Shown in pieces: positions 44,262 to 53,446 of a stretch of DNA of 64,000 nucleotides. The stretch is taken from contig JAYFNB010000046.1 in NCBI GenBank assembly GCA_034933685.1, positions 1 through 64,000 on the forward strand, written 5' to 3'. Both the position numbers and the translations under genes were made by a program. This DNA comes from UBA8514 sp034933685 (GTDB lineage: Bacteria; Bacillota; Clostridia; Lachnospirales; Anaerotignaceae). How positions within the stretch are numbered: position 1 is the stretch's first letter; each line of letters opens with the position of its first letter. The notes beneath the pieces are model-generated. The model saw nothing but the letters and a program-made list of their open reading frames with translations. It did not search any database and had not been told where the DNA came from.

Positions 44262-45662
44262 TTATTTTGACTGTTCAAACAACCATGTTCTCATTTCTTT
44301 GTTTGCATATGCAGGTGTCCATGCAAAATGTGCTGATGGATAGAATACTTGGCCTGCAGAATAAACAGTTTCCTTATATTTGATTCCTGCCGCATCCATT
44401 GCATTTTTGGTAGGGGTAAAATATGTTTCAAAATCTACTGTAGGGTCATCAATTGAATGGAATGTCCAAATTGCAACTTTGTCTTTAAGTGTTCCAATTT
44501 TTTCAGGGTCGGCACCACCACAAACAGGCACTATTGCTGCAAATTCATCAGGATGCGCTATGGCAAGCGCATATGCACCAAATCCACCCATGGATAAACC
44601 TGTTGCATAAATCTTATCTTTGTCTATACTGTATTCACCCTTAACTTGCTGTAAGAGGTTATAAGCTGCTGTTGCCCAAGGAGTCATTTCAAAAGGATCT
44701 GCTTCAACTCCTTGTTTGTCAAGAAGGGTCATAAGATATGTCCAACCAATGCCATCTGCCTGTGCACACTGTGGGGAAAGCACGATACACTGGTTTATGC
44801 CTGCTTCTGAATCTTTTGCCCATATTGTTGCACTTTCATATCTCTTTAAAAGCATATCTGTGCTTTGCAACCTTTGACCAGCGCCGTGAAGTACAAATAC
44901 AACAGGATATTTCTTCGAAGCATCATAATCTGATGGAACATATAATTCATATGGAACTGTTAATCCAGTCTCTTCATCTGTATAGCTTTTTTCTTGAAAA
45001 AGTGCATATGTATCTGCTGCATTTTCTCTTATTATTTTAACATTGTAAGTGGTTTCAGCATCGCCAATTTTTACACTGATTTTTGTTGTAAGGGAATAAT
45101 CAACTGCATAAAATTCATAAGTCTGTGCAAGCGCAACTACTTTACCTTCTCCAGAGGCAACAACTTCACCATCAATGGTTATTACCGCATCTTCAGAAGC
45201 TTTCGGAGTAAATTTAACACCATAAATATCATTACGTACATTTACAGTATAGTTTGTTGTTGAAGGATTAAAGCTAGGTTCAAGAGCTGTGCCGGTCATG
45301 GAAATATCAGACACCTCAAGATTGCTAAGTTCTGCTTTTTTAACTTCACTAATAGGTTGGGCTTCTTTAATCACAGGTGCGATTTCAACTTTAGGTGCTT
45401 CAGCGGGAGCATTAACATTCTGAGCAAGCTTTTCAACGTCTGGAACTTTAAGCACCTGATTAGGATAAATAAGGTTAGGGTTTGCAAGGCTGTTAAGTTT
45501 TGCAAGTTCCCGCCATGTGGTGTTGTAGTTAGGGGCAATTTTACTAAGATAATCTCCCTTTTTTACAACATACTCGCCTGCCATAGCCAAAGGCGCTGCG
45601 CCCAGCGCCATAACTACGGATACTGCAACTGCTACTAGTTTTTTTGAAAAAATTTTTTTCAT
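44262..45662 (-). CDS. Secreted LysM, cadherin-like and esterase fusion
   Basis: This 466-residue exported protein has a signal peptide (1-28, cut near AMA-GE), one LysM domain (about 29-74; YVVKKGDYLSKIA, NPNLIYPNQVLKVP) for peptidoglycan binding, and a short linker. A cadherin-like beta-sandwich (about 114-212; FNPSTTNYTV) follows, then an alpha/beta hydrolase (about 225-466) of the PHB depolymerase/feruloyl esterase type. The catalytic triad is probably Ser357 (GLSMGG), Asp405 or Asp406 (SIDDPTV) and His445 (SAHFAW), with HGAG (259-262) as oxyanion hole. It should sit in the cell wall and cleave an ester outside the cell; the substrate is unknown. It is a single-gene unit. Confidence 0.92.
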   Translation of the reverse strand: MKKIFSKKLVAVAVSVVMALGAAPLAMAGEYVVKKGDYLSKIAPNYNTTWRELAKLNSLANPNLIYPNQVLKVPDVEKLAQNVNAPAEAPKVEIAPVIKEAQPISEVKKAELSNLEVSDISMTGTALEPSFNPSTTNYTVNVRNDIYGVKFTPKASEDAVITIDGEVVASGEGKVVALAQTYEFYAVDYSLTTKISVKIGDAETTYNVKIIRENAADTYALFQEKSYTDEETGLTVPYELYVPSDYDASKKYPVVFVLHGAGQRLQSTDMLLKRYESATIWAKDSEAGINQCIVLSPQCAQADGIGWTYLMTLLDKQGVEADPFEMTPWATAAYNLLQQVKGEYSIDKDKIYATGLSMGGFGAYALAIAHPDEFAAIVPVCGGADPEKIGTLKDKVAIWTFHSIDDPTVDFETYFTPTKNAMDAAGIKYKETVYSAGQVFYPSAHFAWTPAYANKEMRTWLFEQSK

Positions 45663-45725
45663 TCATATCCCTCCTAATAGTCTTTTTTTCCCGTTACAAA
45701 TACCTACTTTTTATAGGATAGCTAA

Positions 45726-45754
45726 AAAATACCACTTTGTTTAATTAAAGTCAA
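45726..45754 (-). promoter_or_regulatory. Promoter of the LysM esterase gene
   Basis: TTGACT (45754-45749), a 17-bp spacer ending in TGG and TATTTT (45731-45726) on the minus strand, about 63 bp ahead of the ATG. Confidence 0.6.
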
Positions 45755-46012
45755 ATAATAAAATATATATCTATTAAAGAAAAAAATTGAAAATTTAAAC
45801 ATGAATAACCTTCTTTAGGTAATACACATTAAAATTTAAGCAAATTTTTTTGTTGACATATGGATATTTATTCATCTTTTCTGTAAAACCACTTAAATTT
45901 TCCATATTAATACAACATATTGTAAAATACTTCCAAAATTTTAGATTTTTAAATTTTTAGTATCCAAGAACTAAAAGCTGTAGTCTTTTAATCAATATAT
46001 TTTATTTTACCC

Positions 46013-46041
46013 TTGTTAAAAGTTAGAAAGTATTATAAAAT
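46013..46041 (+). promoter_or_regulatory. Possible promoter of proS
   Basis: TTGTTA (46013-46018), a 17-bp spacer and TAAAAT (46036-46041). Weak match; a TATAAA at 46034 gives a 15-bp spacer as an alternative. Confidence 0.35.
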
Positions 46042-46116
46042 TGTTTGACGGTAAGTTGTAAAAAATGTAAAGAATTAAATAACAAAGTATTTATTAACCG
46101 AAAGGAGCAACAAAAA

Positions 46117-47553
46117 ATGGCTAAAGAGAAAAAACTTGTAACTGCCATTACAGACATGGAACAAGATTTTCCACAATGGTATACCGATGTTGTGAAAAAA
46201 GCAGACCTTATCGACTATTCTAGTGTTAAAGGCTGTATGATTATAAGACCATATGGATATGCCATATGGGAACTACTGCAAAGACAGTTAGATGATATTT
46301 TTAAGGCAACGGGTCACGAAAATGTTTATATGCCTATGTTTATACCAGAAAGTCTTTTGCAGAAAGAAAAAGACCACGTAGAAGGCTTTGCACCTGAGGT
46401 TGCATGGGTAACTTATGGTGGTGATACAGAGCTTCAGGAACGCCTTTGCGTACGTCCTACTTCTGAAACACTTTTTTGCGACCACTATGCAAATATAATT
46501 CAAAGCTATAGGGATTTACCAAAACTTTATAACCAATGGTGTTCAGTAGTCCGTTGGGAAAAAACTACAAGACCGTTCCTTAGAACAACTGAATTTTTAT
46601 GGCAAGAGGGACATACAGCCCATGCAACAGCCGAGGAAAGTGAAGCTGAAACAATTAAAATGTTGAATGTGTATGCAGATTTTTGCAGTGATGTTCTTGC
46701 AATTCCTGTTATTAAAGGCGAAAAAACAGAAAAAGAAAGGTTTGCAGGTGCTAAATCAACCTATACAATTGAAAGTTTAATGCACGATGGCAAAGCTTTA
46801 CAAAGTGGTACGTCCCACAATTTTGGCGATGGTTTTGCAAAAGCTTTTGGTATTCAGTATACAGACAAGGATAATAAATTACAGTATGTTCACCAAACAT
46901 CATGGGGTGTTACAACTCGACTTATTGGTGCAATTATTATGGTACATGGTGATAACAGTGGACTTGTTCTTCCGCCTGCTATTGCACCCACACAACTTGT
47001 GGTTATTCCGATTGCAATGCATAAGGAAGGTGTAATTGAAAAGGCAGAAGAATTGACTAAACGTCTGAGTAAAATAGCACGTGTAAAATCTGATCTATCC
47101 GATAAAGCGCCTGGCTGGAAGTTCAGTGAATATGAAATGAAAGGTGTTCCTATTCGCCTTGAGGTTGGCCCTAAGGATATAGAAAATAATCAGGTTGTTC
47201 TTGCAAGACGTGACACAGGTGAAAAAATTATTGTATCTATGGAAGAACTTGAAACAAAGGTTGAAGAACTTCTTAAAGATATTCAATCTAACTTACTTGA
47301 AAAAGCATCACAAAACCGTAATTCAAAAACATATTCCGCAACCAACCTTGCTGATTTTGAAAAAACAATTAATGAAACACCTGGTTTTGTTAAGGCTATG
47401 TGGTGCGGCGACAAGGCTTGCGAAGATGCAATCAAAGAGAAGACAGGCGCAACCTCCAGGTGTATTCCTTTTGAACAGGAAGAAATTGCAGATGCATGTG
47501 TATGCTGTGGCAAAAAAGCCAAACACATGCTTTACTGGGGTCGTGCATATTAA
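46117..47553 (+). CDS. proS: Prolyl-tRNA synthetase, archaeal/eukaryotic type
   Basis: This 478-residue class II synthetase charges tRNA-Pro. It is the short form without the bacterial editing insertion. Class II motifs are visible (RPTSETLFCDHY, VVRWEKTTRPFLRTTEFLWQEGHTAHAT), and the zinc-binding C-terminal domain carries cysteines (CGDKAC, ADACVCCGKKA). The upstream frame opens at 46045, but ATG at 46117 has AAAGGAG 8 nt before it and matches the family start. A terminator follows directly. Confidence 0.96.
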   Translation: MAKEKKLVTAITDMEQDFPQWYTDVVKKADLIDYSSVKGCMIIRPYGYAIWELLQRQLDDIFKATGHENVYMPMFIPESLLQKEKDHVEGFAPEVAWVTYGGDTELQERLCVRPTSETLFCDHYANIIQSYRDLPKLYNQWCSVVRWEKTTRPFLRTTEFLWQEGHTAHATAEESEAETIKMLNVYADFCSDVLAIPVIKGEKTEKERFAGAKSTYTIESLMHDGKALQSGTSHNFGDGFAKAFGIQYTDKDNKLQYVHQTSWGVTTRLIGAIIMVHGDNSGLVLPPAIAPTQLVVIPIAMHKEGVIEKAEELTKRLSKIARVKSDLSDKAPGWKFSEYEMKGVPIRLEVGPKDIENNQVVLARRDTGEKIIVSMEELETKVEELLKDIQSNLLEKASQNRNSKTYSATNLADFEKTINETPGFVKAMWCGDKACEDAIKEKTGATSRCIPFEQEEIADACVCCGKKAKHMLYWGRAY

Positions 47554-47568
47554 TTTAAGCTAATTTAA

Positions 47569-47602
47569 AAACCCCTAATCAACTCAAGTTGGTTAGGGGT
47601 TT
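47569..47602. terminator. Shared terminator of proS and the DUF6514-like gene
   Basis: AAACCCCTAATCAAC (47569-47583) pairs with GTTGGTTAGGGGTTT (47588-47602), 15 pairs with one wobble around a TCAA loop. The genes converge here. The minus-strand side has the longer U-tract. Confidence 0.85.
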
Positions 47603-47604
47603 AC

Positions 47605-47886
47605 TTATACCGCTTGCGGCATAAAATAAAATGCATCCAAAAATTCATCCAACACTTCACACATAGAAAAAGGTGTAACCGTATTTTTTGCCAGTATCCT
47701 AATAAGATTTTCTGTTTTCTCTTTTGAATCACAAATACATTGTATGCAATCCCATTCCAGCAGATAGTTCTCGCAACGTTTTTCGGCTCTTATTCCAAAA
47801 TAGTTCTCTCTTCTAACTAAATAATACCATAAACTGAATACCTCTCCAGTTTCGGTAATTAGCTCTGCATTCGCTATCATTTCCAT
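47605..47886 (-). CDS. DUF6514-like small protein
   Basis: This 93-residue protein resembles the clostridial DUF6514 family: a strand with WYYLVRRENYFGIRAE, then C-terminal helices with LIRILAKNTVTPFSMCEVLDEFL, where the VTP and V-x-E/D pattern is typical. No function is known for the family. It has no signal or membrane helix. The ATG follows GGGAGG and AGGAT. It stands alone, convergent with proS. Confidence 0.7.
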   Translation of the reverse strand: MEMIANAELITETGEVFSLWYYLVRRENYFGIRAEKRCENYLLEWDCIQCICDSKEKTENLIRILAKNTVTPFSMCEVLDEFLDAFYFMPQAV

Positions 47887-48050
47887 ATCCTGTCCCTCCC
47901 AAAAAAAATGTAGACATTTAATTTGAGTTTATTATATAACTATTTTGCACTTATAGCTATACAATAGTTTCGTGGTATATCGCAAAATTCGTTATAAACG
48001 AACGCATAAATTCCAACATTTTGTCGAAAATGTGATAATTCGTGTAAAAT

Positions 48051-49328
48051 TTATTCACATATTTCATATTTTTGCAATCGACTTTTCGTTTCGTCACTTA
48101 CGAAAGCTTCAATTATTACGCCATTTTCCGTATGTTCTTCCGAAATAATTTCGCATTTTCCATGTATAAGTGGCAATAAATTTCCCTCACAGTAAGGAAT
48201 TAATATTTTCATAGATTGTCGAAAACTTTTTAATACTTCTTCAATATTTTCCAACAATATCTTCAAGTCTTCATTGTTTTTAGCACAAATTTTTACATTT
48301 GCTCTGCAATGCTCATCAACTGGAAGCGGTAATTCAACGTCTTTATCCATTTTGTTGTAAACAGTTATGACAGGTGTATTTTCACACCCAAGATCCTTGA
48401 GTGTTTTATAAACAACAGTCATATGTTCACCACAGTTTGGGTTGGAGGCATCAACAACATGCAAAAGAATATCTGCAAATTTCAGCTCTTCAAGCGTTGC
48501 CTTAAAAGCCTCCACTAAGTGATGAGAAAGTTTTTGAATAAAACCAACTGTGTCTGTAAGTAAAATGTTGCTTCCTGCTGGCAGCATAACTACACGTGTT
48601 GTTGTATCAAGAGTAGCAAACAGTTTGTCCTCTTCCAGTACGCCTGCATTTGTAAGGCTATTTAAAATTGTACTTTTTCCTGCATTTGTGTACCCAACAA
48701 GTGACACCACAGGGGTACCTTTTTTGTCGCGCTGTGTTCTAAGCAAACTTCTATGGGTACGTATTTCTTCAAGGTCACTTCTAAGTTCCGAAATTCGATC
48801 TTTAATATAACGTCTGTCAACCTCCAATTTTTTCTCACCCGGGCCTCTTGTGCCAATACCACCACCTAAACGGGACATAGATGCACCTAAACCAGTAAGG
48901 CGGGAAAGACGATATTTAAGCTGCGCAAGTTCAACTTGAATTTTACCTTCACGTGAAGTTGCTCTTCCAGCAAAAATATCTAAAATAACCATTGTTCTAT
49001 CCATAATTTTTGTTCCAATCATCTTTTCAAGGTTTCTAAGCTGTGCTGGAGATAATTCGTCATCACAAATAATTCCAGTTGCATCTAATGCATTTACCAT
49101 TGTTTTAATTTCTTCGACCTTGCCAGTCCCTAAATAGTAGCCTGGGTGAATGCGAGGTCTTTTTTGAATAATTCTGCCAACGGTAACAGCACCTGCTGTG
49201 TTCGCCAACTCTTCCAACTCGTCCAAACAAGAATGTACATCCATTCCGTCACGTTCAAAATCAACTCCAACCAAAATTACTCTTTCTTCTATGCTCTCTA
49301 CGTCATGTAATACTGTTTCTTTTGCCAT
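48051..49328 (-). CDS. hflX: GTPase HflX
   Basis: This 425-residue GTPase binds the 50S subunit and splits stalled or hibernating ribosomes after stress. The N-terminal HflX domain (GLGASMSRLGGGIGTRGPGE, near 150-170) is followed by a coiled coil and the G domain, with P-loop GYTNAGKS, DTVGFI and NKMD. Length is normal. The ATG follows AAAGGA. In Bacillus the homologue sits next to miaA/ynbB; here it is separate from that cluster. Confidence 0.96.
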   Translation of the reverse strand: MAKETVLHDVESIEERVILVGVDFERDGMDVHSCLDELEELANTAGAVTVGRIIQKRPRIHPGYYLGTGKVEEIKTMVNALDATGIICDDELSPAQLRNLEKMIGTKIMDRTMVILDIFAGRATSREGKIQVELAQLKYRLSRLTGLGASMSRLGGGIGTRGPGEKKLEVDRRYIKDRISELRSDLEEIRTHRSLLRTQRDKKGTPVVSLVGYTNAGKSTILNSLTNAGVLEEDKLFATLDTTTRVVMLPAGSNILLTDTVGFIQKLSHHLVEAFKATLEELKFADILLHVVDASNPNCGEHMTVVYKTLKDLGCENTPVITVYNKMDKDVELPLPVDEHCRANVKICAKNNEDLKILLENIEEVLKSFRQSMKILIPYCEGNLLPLIHGKCEIISEEHTENGVIIEAFVSDETKSRLQKYEICE

Positions 49329-49384
49329 AAAATCACGTCCTTTCCAAATACTTGTTATAGTATATCTGTTATTTAGTCAAAAGA

Positions 49385-49424
49385 AAAGGCTGACTTTCTT
49401 ATTTTGCAAAGAAAATCAGCCTTT
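49385..49424 (-). terminator. Terminator of the dapF-dapL unit
   Basis: AAAGGCTGACTTTCTT (49385-49400) and AAGAAAATCAGCCTTT (49409-49424) form a 16-bp stem. The single non-Watson-Crick pair is a G-U wobble on the minus strand but a C-A mismatch on the plus strand, so it acts leftwards. TTCTTTT follows. Confidence 0.85.
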
Positions 49425-49450
49425 ATCCGCTATAATTTAATTTTTATCTA

Positions 49451-50689
49451 CTAAAATATAAATTCAACATCTGAAAGTCTTGTGTAAATTTCATTCATTA
49501 CTCTTTTTTCTTCTTCCTTTGTTTCAGCTATAAATGTAACAGACATACGAACATAAGGCTCAACATCATCCCATGGAACGGTAGATATAAGCTTTTCTCG
49601 TATAAGAAATTGGCTGAAATCTTCGGCAGTTGTAAATACCTCACCACTTTTCGTTCCCTTTGGTATTTTAACATAAAGATAGAATGATGCTTTTGGTTTT
49701 TTAGCATTGAAGCCAAGCTTATTAAGTGTTTCAACAAGCATTGTGTGTCTTCTTGAATATTTTTCAGCTGTAGCATTGGTAATTTCAACATGCTCTAAAG
49801 CATATTTACCTGCCATTTGTATCGCGTTAAACTGCCCAGAATCATTATTATCCTTAACTGCAGCAAAAGCCTTAACCACAAGAGGATTACCAGTAACAAA
49901 TGCCATTCTCCAGCCTGTCATGTTAAATGCCTTGCTAAGGGAATGAATTTCTATACCAACTTCCTTTGCCCCTTCAATGCTAAGGAAGCTTAATGGCTTT
50001 GTGCCATCAAAAGTAAGTGCCGCATATGCCGCATCCTGAACAACAACAATGTCATATTTTTTAGCAAATTCAATTGCCTCTTTAAAAAATTCGATTGTTG
50101 CAAAAGCTCCAGTTGGATTGTTAGGATAGTTAATGTATAAAAGCTTTGCTCTTTTAGCAATATCTTCTGGAATAGCTTTAAGGTCTGGCAAAAAGTCATT
50201 GGATTCAAGCAACGGAAGCTTGTACACCTCACCACCAAGCCATGAAGTCATTGTTCCTATAATAGGATAACCCGGAACAGTCATTAATGTAACGTCACCT
50301 GGGTTAATAAAAGCCTGTGCCATCATTGCAAGGGCTGGCTTTGAACCAATTGAGTGAATAACCTCTGTTTCAGGGTCTATACCCTTTACACCGTAAACCT
50401 CATCCATATATTTTGCTGCTGCCTGCTGAAAAGGCTCACGACCGTTATCTGTGTAACCTCTATTATCCCAAACAGCCGCTTCTTTTGCAAGCTCAGCAAT
50501 AACACCTGTGTCTGCCATTGCGTCTGGCTCGCCAACGCCCATATCTATAATTTCAACACCAGGATGTGCTGCCATTGCCGCACGCCTTGCACGTTTAATT
50601 TTTTCAAATTTATATAATACTGTATCCTTGCCAAACTTATTTCCGCCAATTCTTTCTGCGATAAGTTCTTGAATATAACTATCTGCCAT
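49451..50689 (-). CDS. dapL: LL-diaminopimelate aminotransferase
   Basis: This 412-residue fold-type I aminotransferase converts tetrahydrodipicolinate directly to LL-diaminopimelate using glutamate, bypassing succinylated or acetylated intermediates. Features are MGVGEPDAMAD, NYPNNPTGA, the PLP aspartate/tyrosine in VVQDAAYAAL, and the Schiff-base lysine in HSLSKAFNMTGWR. Neighbouring dapF, 33 bp upstream on the same strand, takes the product to the meso form, which supports DapL over a generic aspartate aminotransferase. ATG follows AAGGGGGA. Confidence 0.92.
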   Translation of the reverse strand: MADSYIQELIAERIGGNKFGKDTVLYKFEKIKRARRAAMAAHPGVEIIDMGVGEPDAMADTGVIAELAKEAAVWDNRGYTDNGREPFQQAAAKYMDEVYGVKGIDPETEVIHSIGSKPALAMMAQAFINPGDVTLMTVPGYPIIGTMTSWLGGEVYKLPLLESNDFLPDLKAIPEDIAKRAKLLYINYPNNPTGAFATIEFFKEAIEFAKKYDIVVVQDAAYAALTFDGTKPLSFLSIEGAKEVGIEIHSLSKAFNMTGWRMAFVTGNPLVVKAFAAVKDNNDSGQFNAIQMAGKYALEHVEITNATAEKYSRRHTMLVETLNKLGFNAKKPKASFYLYVKIPKGTKSGEVFTTAEDFSQFLIREKLISTVPWDDVEPYVRMSVTFIAETKEEEKRVMNEIYTRLSDVEFIF

Positions 50690-50722
50690 TTTTAAAATCC
50701 CCCTTGTAATAGATTAAAATAT

Positions 50723-51556
50723 TTATGCAAGCCAAACTCCATCAAAAGAATATCTTGCAGGCCCTGTCATATAAACGTGGTTGCTTTCCTCATTCCATTC
50801 AATAGTAAGGTTTCCGCCTAAAAGCTGGACCTCAGTTGTTCTGCTGCACATTCCGTTTAAAACTGTTGCCACAACAGTTGCGCATGTTCCTGTACCACAA
50901 GCCCATGTTTCACCTGCGCCACGCTCCCAAACGCGCATTTTAAGATAATTGTCGCTTACTTTTTCGACAAATTCAACATTTACTTTACGTGGAAAATGCT
51001 CATCGATTTCAATTACACTACCATACTTTTCAACCTCAAAATTCTTAACATCATCCACATATGTAACAGCATGTGGGTTACCCATTGATACGCAAGTAAA
51101 TTTGAAAGTTTTATCCAGTGCTGTAATTTCTTCACCTATAACAGGCTGTTTTTCGCTTATAACAGGTATATCTTCCGCGGTCAAAATAGGTTCGCCCATG
51201 TCAACCCTAACAGTATCTACAACTCCGTCTTTCAAATTTAATTCAAGTATTTTTAAACCAGCTAATGTTATAATTGAAATTGTTGTTTTCGTTGTAAGAC
51301 CTCTGTCGTACACATATTTTCCAACGCAGCGTATGGCATTTCCGCACATCTCTGCTTCAGAGCCATCTGAATTAAACATTCTCATTCTAAAATCAGCCTC
51401 ATCTGCTGGGCAAATAAGCACTAAACCATCAGAACCAACACCAAAATGACGTTCGCTCATGGCAATTGCCAACTGATTTGGATTTTCTACAGTTTCTTCA
51501 AAGCAATTTACGTAAACGTAGTCATTGCCGCAACCCTGCATTTTTGTAAATTTCAT
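50723..51556 (-). CDS. dapF: Diaminopimelate epimerase
   Basis: This 277-residue, cofactor-independent racemase turns LL-diaminopimelate into the meso isomer needed for lysine and peptidoglycan. The two catalytic cysteines are in EMCGNAIRC and TWACGTGTCA; GCGNDYVYV marks the N terminus. The frame extends to 51601, but ATG at 51556 has GGGGGT 6 nt upstream and is the family start. First gene of dapF-dapL. Confidence 0.97.
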   Translation of the reverse strand: MKFTKMQGCGNDYVYVNCFEETVENPNQLAIAMSERHFGVGSDGLVLICPADEADFRMRMFNSDGSEAEMCGNAIRCVGKYVYDRGLTTKTTISIITLAGLKILELNLKDGVVDTVRVDMGEPILTAEDIPVISEKQPVIGEEITALDKTFKFTCVSMGNPHAVTYVDDVKNFEVEKYGSVIEIDEHFPRKVNVEFVEKVSDNYLKMRVWERGAGETWACGTGTCATVVATVLNGMCSRTTEVQLLGGNLTIEWNEESNHVYMTGPARYSFDGVWLA

Positions 51557-51692
51557 CTTACTACCCCCGTAATTAAGTACAAAATTTTTAAAAGTTTGCA
51601 TATAATTATACCATTCTTTGCATTTTTTTGAAATATCATATATATAAAAAAAATTATGCTCTGCTAACTTTTTTTTGTGATTTTGAATAAAA

Positions 51693-51724
51693 AATAACTC
51701 GATTCAAATATGAAACGAGTTATT
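51693..51724 (-). terminator. Terminator of the DUF378 gene
   Basis: AATAACTCG (51693-51701) pairs with CGAGTTATT (51716-51724) and the stem can continue past one mismatch. The minus strand continues with T-rich sequence (TTTATTC). Confidence 0.75.
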
Positions 51725-51750
51725 ATCTAACGTGTACATACGTTATTTGA

Positions 51751-51984
51751 TTATCTTTTTGCACCCTGCATTTGATGAATTTTTTCAGTATAATCCATTC
51801 GTCCGTAAAGACTTAAACTGTACAGTCCTGCAAGACCTACAACAGCGAAAATAATTCTTGCAACAAAGGCTAAACCACCGTTAAAAAGTGTTGATACAAG
51901 GTCAAAATTGAAAAAACCGATAAGACCCCAATTAAGAGCACCAATAATTACAAGTGTAAGTCCAACATAGTCTAAAGTTTTCAT
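51751..51984 (-). CDS. DUF378 family small membrane protein
   Basis: This 77-residue protein matches DUF378 (YuzA-like): two hydrophobic helices (about 6-26 and 36-60) with the hallmark IIGALNWGLIGFF and a short charged tail. Function unknown. ATG follows AAGGAGG. It is a single-gene unit between the M16 protease and dapF. Confidence 0.9.
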   Translation of the reverse strand: MKTLDYVGLTLVIIGALNWGLIGFFNFDLVSTLFNGGLAFVARIIFAVVGLAGLYSLSLYGRMDYTEKIHQMQGAKR

Positions 51985-52045
51985 TTGTTTTCCTCCTTAG
52001 AAATAGAAATATGTTCTAAAGCAAGTATTTCCAAGGAAAATAAAA

Positions 52046-53311
52046 TTATTCTTCTACTTCGCTAATTATTTTTTTAAAATCAATACTGCCAGTTTTTCCC
52101 ACAGCGCCCACACTCATTTTGCTGTAATCAAAGACTTCGTTAAGCACTTTGTGCATATCTTCCATAGTCACAGCTTCAATGCTATCGATAATTTCTTCTT
52201 GGGTGCGAATTTTTCCCCTAAGAAGTATAGCACCGCCATTTGAGGTCATTCTGTTTACAGTACTTTCACTGCCAATAATAAAATTACTTATTATTTGTTC
52301 CTTAGTCTTTTTAAGCACAGTTTCAGAAATTCCATTTTCTTTAAGAACTTTTATTTCTTCAAATATAAGCTTTAACACACGTTCCGCTTGATTTGGGTTC
52401 ATACCTGCATAAATTGCAAACAATCCCGTTTCGCTGTACTGAGCTGTATAGCTGTAAATCGAGTAGGTAAGCCCATGCTCTTCACGAATTTTTTGAAAAA
52501 GCACACTACTCATGCCACCACCGAAAATGGTGTTAAACACTGTATAAATATATTTTCTTGGATCATCACGCCTTACGGATGGAAATGCAAGCAAAAGATG
52601 AAGTTGTTCTGTTTCTTTCTTTTTTATAAATATGTTTTTACAATATTCTATTGGGTTATTTTCCAATTCATAGGCTGGTTTGCTTTTCCATCCACCAAAA
52701 GTTTTCTCTAATAAGCTAAGCATTTCATTAACCTTAAAATTGCCTGTAACAGAAATTACAGTATTGTCAATGCGATAGTTTTTATCAAAATAATCTTTTA
52801 GTGTGTTGTGGTCAAACGTGGAAATGGTCTTTTCTGTGCCCAAGATTGGCATTCCTAAACTATTTTTCTTCCATACCTCAGCTTGAAGCAATTCGTGTAC
52901 AAGTTCCTCTGGAGTATCCTCATACATGTTTATCTCTTCAATTATTACATTAAGCTCCCTTTTTATATCACTGTCACTAAATTTTGAATTAAGAAACATG
53001 TCGCTTAATACATCAAGGGCGATATTAAAATGTTTATCCAAGGTTCTTGTATGGTAGCAGGTATATTCCTTTGTTGTGTAGGCATTTATTTGCCCTCCAA
53101 CTGCATCCATTTCCTCGGCAATATCCCTTGCTGTTCTGTTTATGGTTCCTTTAAACATCATGTGTTCTATATAATGAGAAATACCATTAAGCTGTTGGCT
53201 TTCGTTTACTGAGCCATTTTTAACCCAAATGCCAAGGGATATACTTCTAACATATGGTATTTCCTCCAAAACCACCCTAAGTCCATTTGAAAGTTCTTTA
53301 ATTTCAACCAT
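52046..53311 (-). CDS. M16 family zinc peptidase
   Basis: This 421-residue insulinase-type protease has the inverted zinc motif HYIEH in GISHYIEHMMFKGT (about 42-55), with the downstream glutamate in ELNVIIEEINMYEDTPEE. The second, inactive half-domain follows (FGGGMSSVLFQKIREEHGLTYSIYSY). It is the YmxG/processing-peptidase type commonly found next to pnp. The frame extends to 53404, but ATG at 53311 follows AGGAGG. Its natural substrate is unknown. Confidence 0.94.
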   Translation of the reverse strand: MVEIKELSNGLRVVLEEIPYVRSISLGIWVKNGSVNESQQLNGISHYIEHMMFKGTINRTARDIAEEMDAVGGQINAYTTKEYTCYHTRTLDKHFNIALDVLSDMFLNSKFSDSDIKRELNVIIEEINMYEDTPEELVHELLQAEVWKKNSLGMPILGTEKTISTFDHNTLKDYFDKNYRIDNTVISVTGNFKVNEMLSLLEKTFGGWKSKPAYELENNPIEYCKNIFIKKKETEQLHLLLAFPSVRRDDPRKYIYTVFNTIFGGGMSSVLFQKIREEHGLTYSIYSYTAQYSETGLFAIYAGMNPNQAERVLKLIFEEIKVLKENGISETVLKKTKEQIISNFIIGSESTVNRMTSNGGAILLRGKIRTQEEIIDSIEAVTMEDMHKVLNEVFDYSKMSVGAVGKTGSIDFKKIISEVEE

Positions 53312-53366
53312 AAAACACCTCCTAGTCACTATTATTCTTTGTAATTTTGCGTATTTAATACACTGC

Positions 53367-53393
53367 AAAAACGGAAAGCCTTTTGGCTCTCCG
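53367..53393 (-). terminator. Terminator after pnp
   Basis: On the minus strand CGGAGAGCC (53393-53385) pairs with GGCTTTCCG (53380-53372) with one wobble, loop AAAA, followed by TTTTTGC. It ends the translation operon before the M16 gene. Confidence 0.8.
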
Positions 53394-53446
53394 CTTATGT
53401 GCAACTAAATTAATCTAACACCAGTAATTCTTGTCTGAAAACTCAT

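Larger units (their letters stand above)
45663..46116. other. AT-rich divergent intergenic region
   Basis: This 454-bp gap holds the esterase promoter (45726-45754) and a possible proS promoter. A TTGACA at 45853 has no good -10. I see no T-box features in front of proS and no small gene. Confidence 0.6.

Noticed and set aside
45663..46116. T-box leader in front of proS
   Set aside because: No T-box core (a TGGN in the conserved context) or terminator/antiterminator pair was found in this gap.
47988..48033. Short palindromes between hflX and the DUF6514-like gene
   Set aside because: TTCGTTATAAACGAA and ACATTTT/AAAATGT are small AT-rich dyads without U-tracts; chance occurrence in AT-rich DNA is likely.
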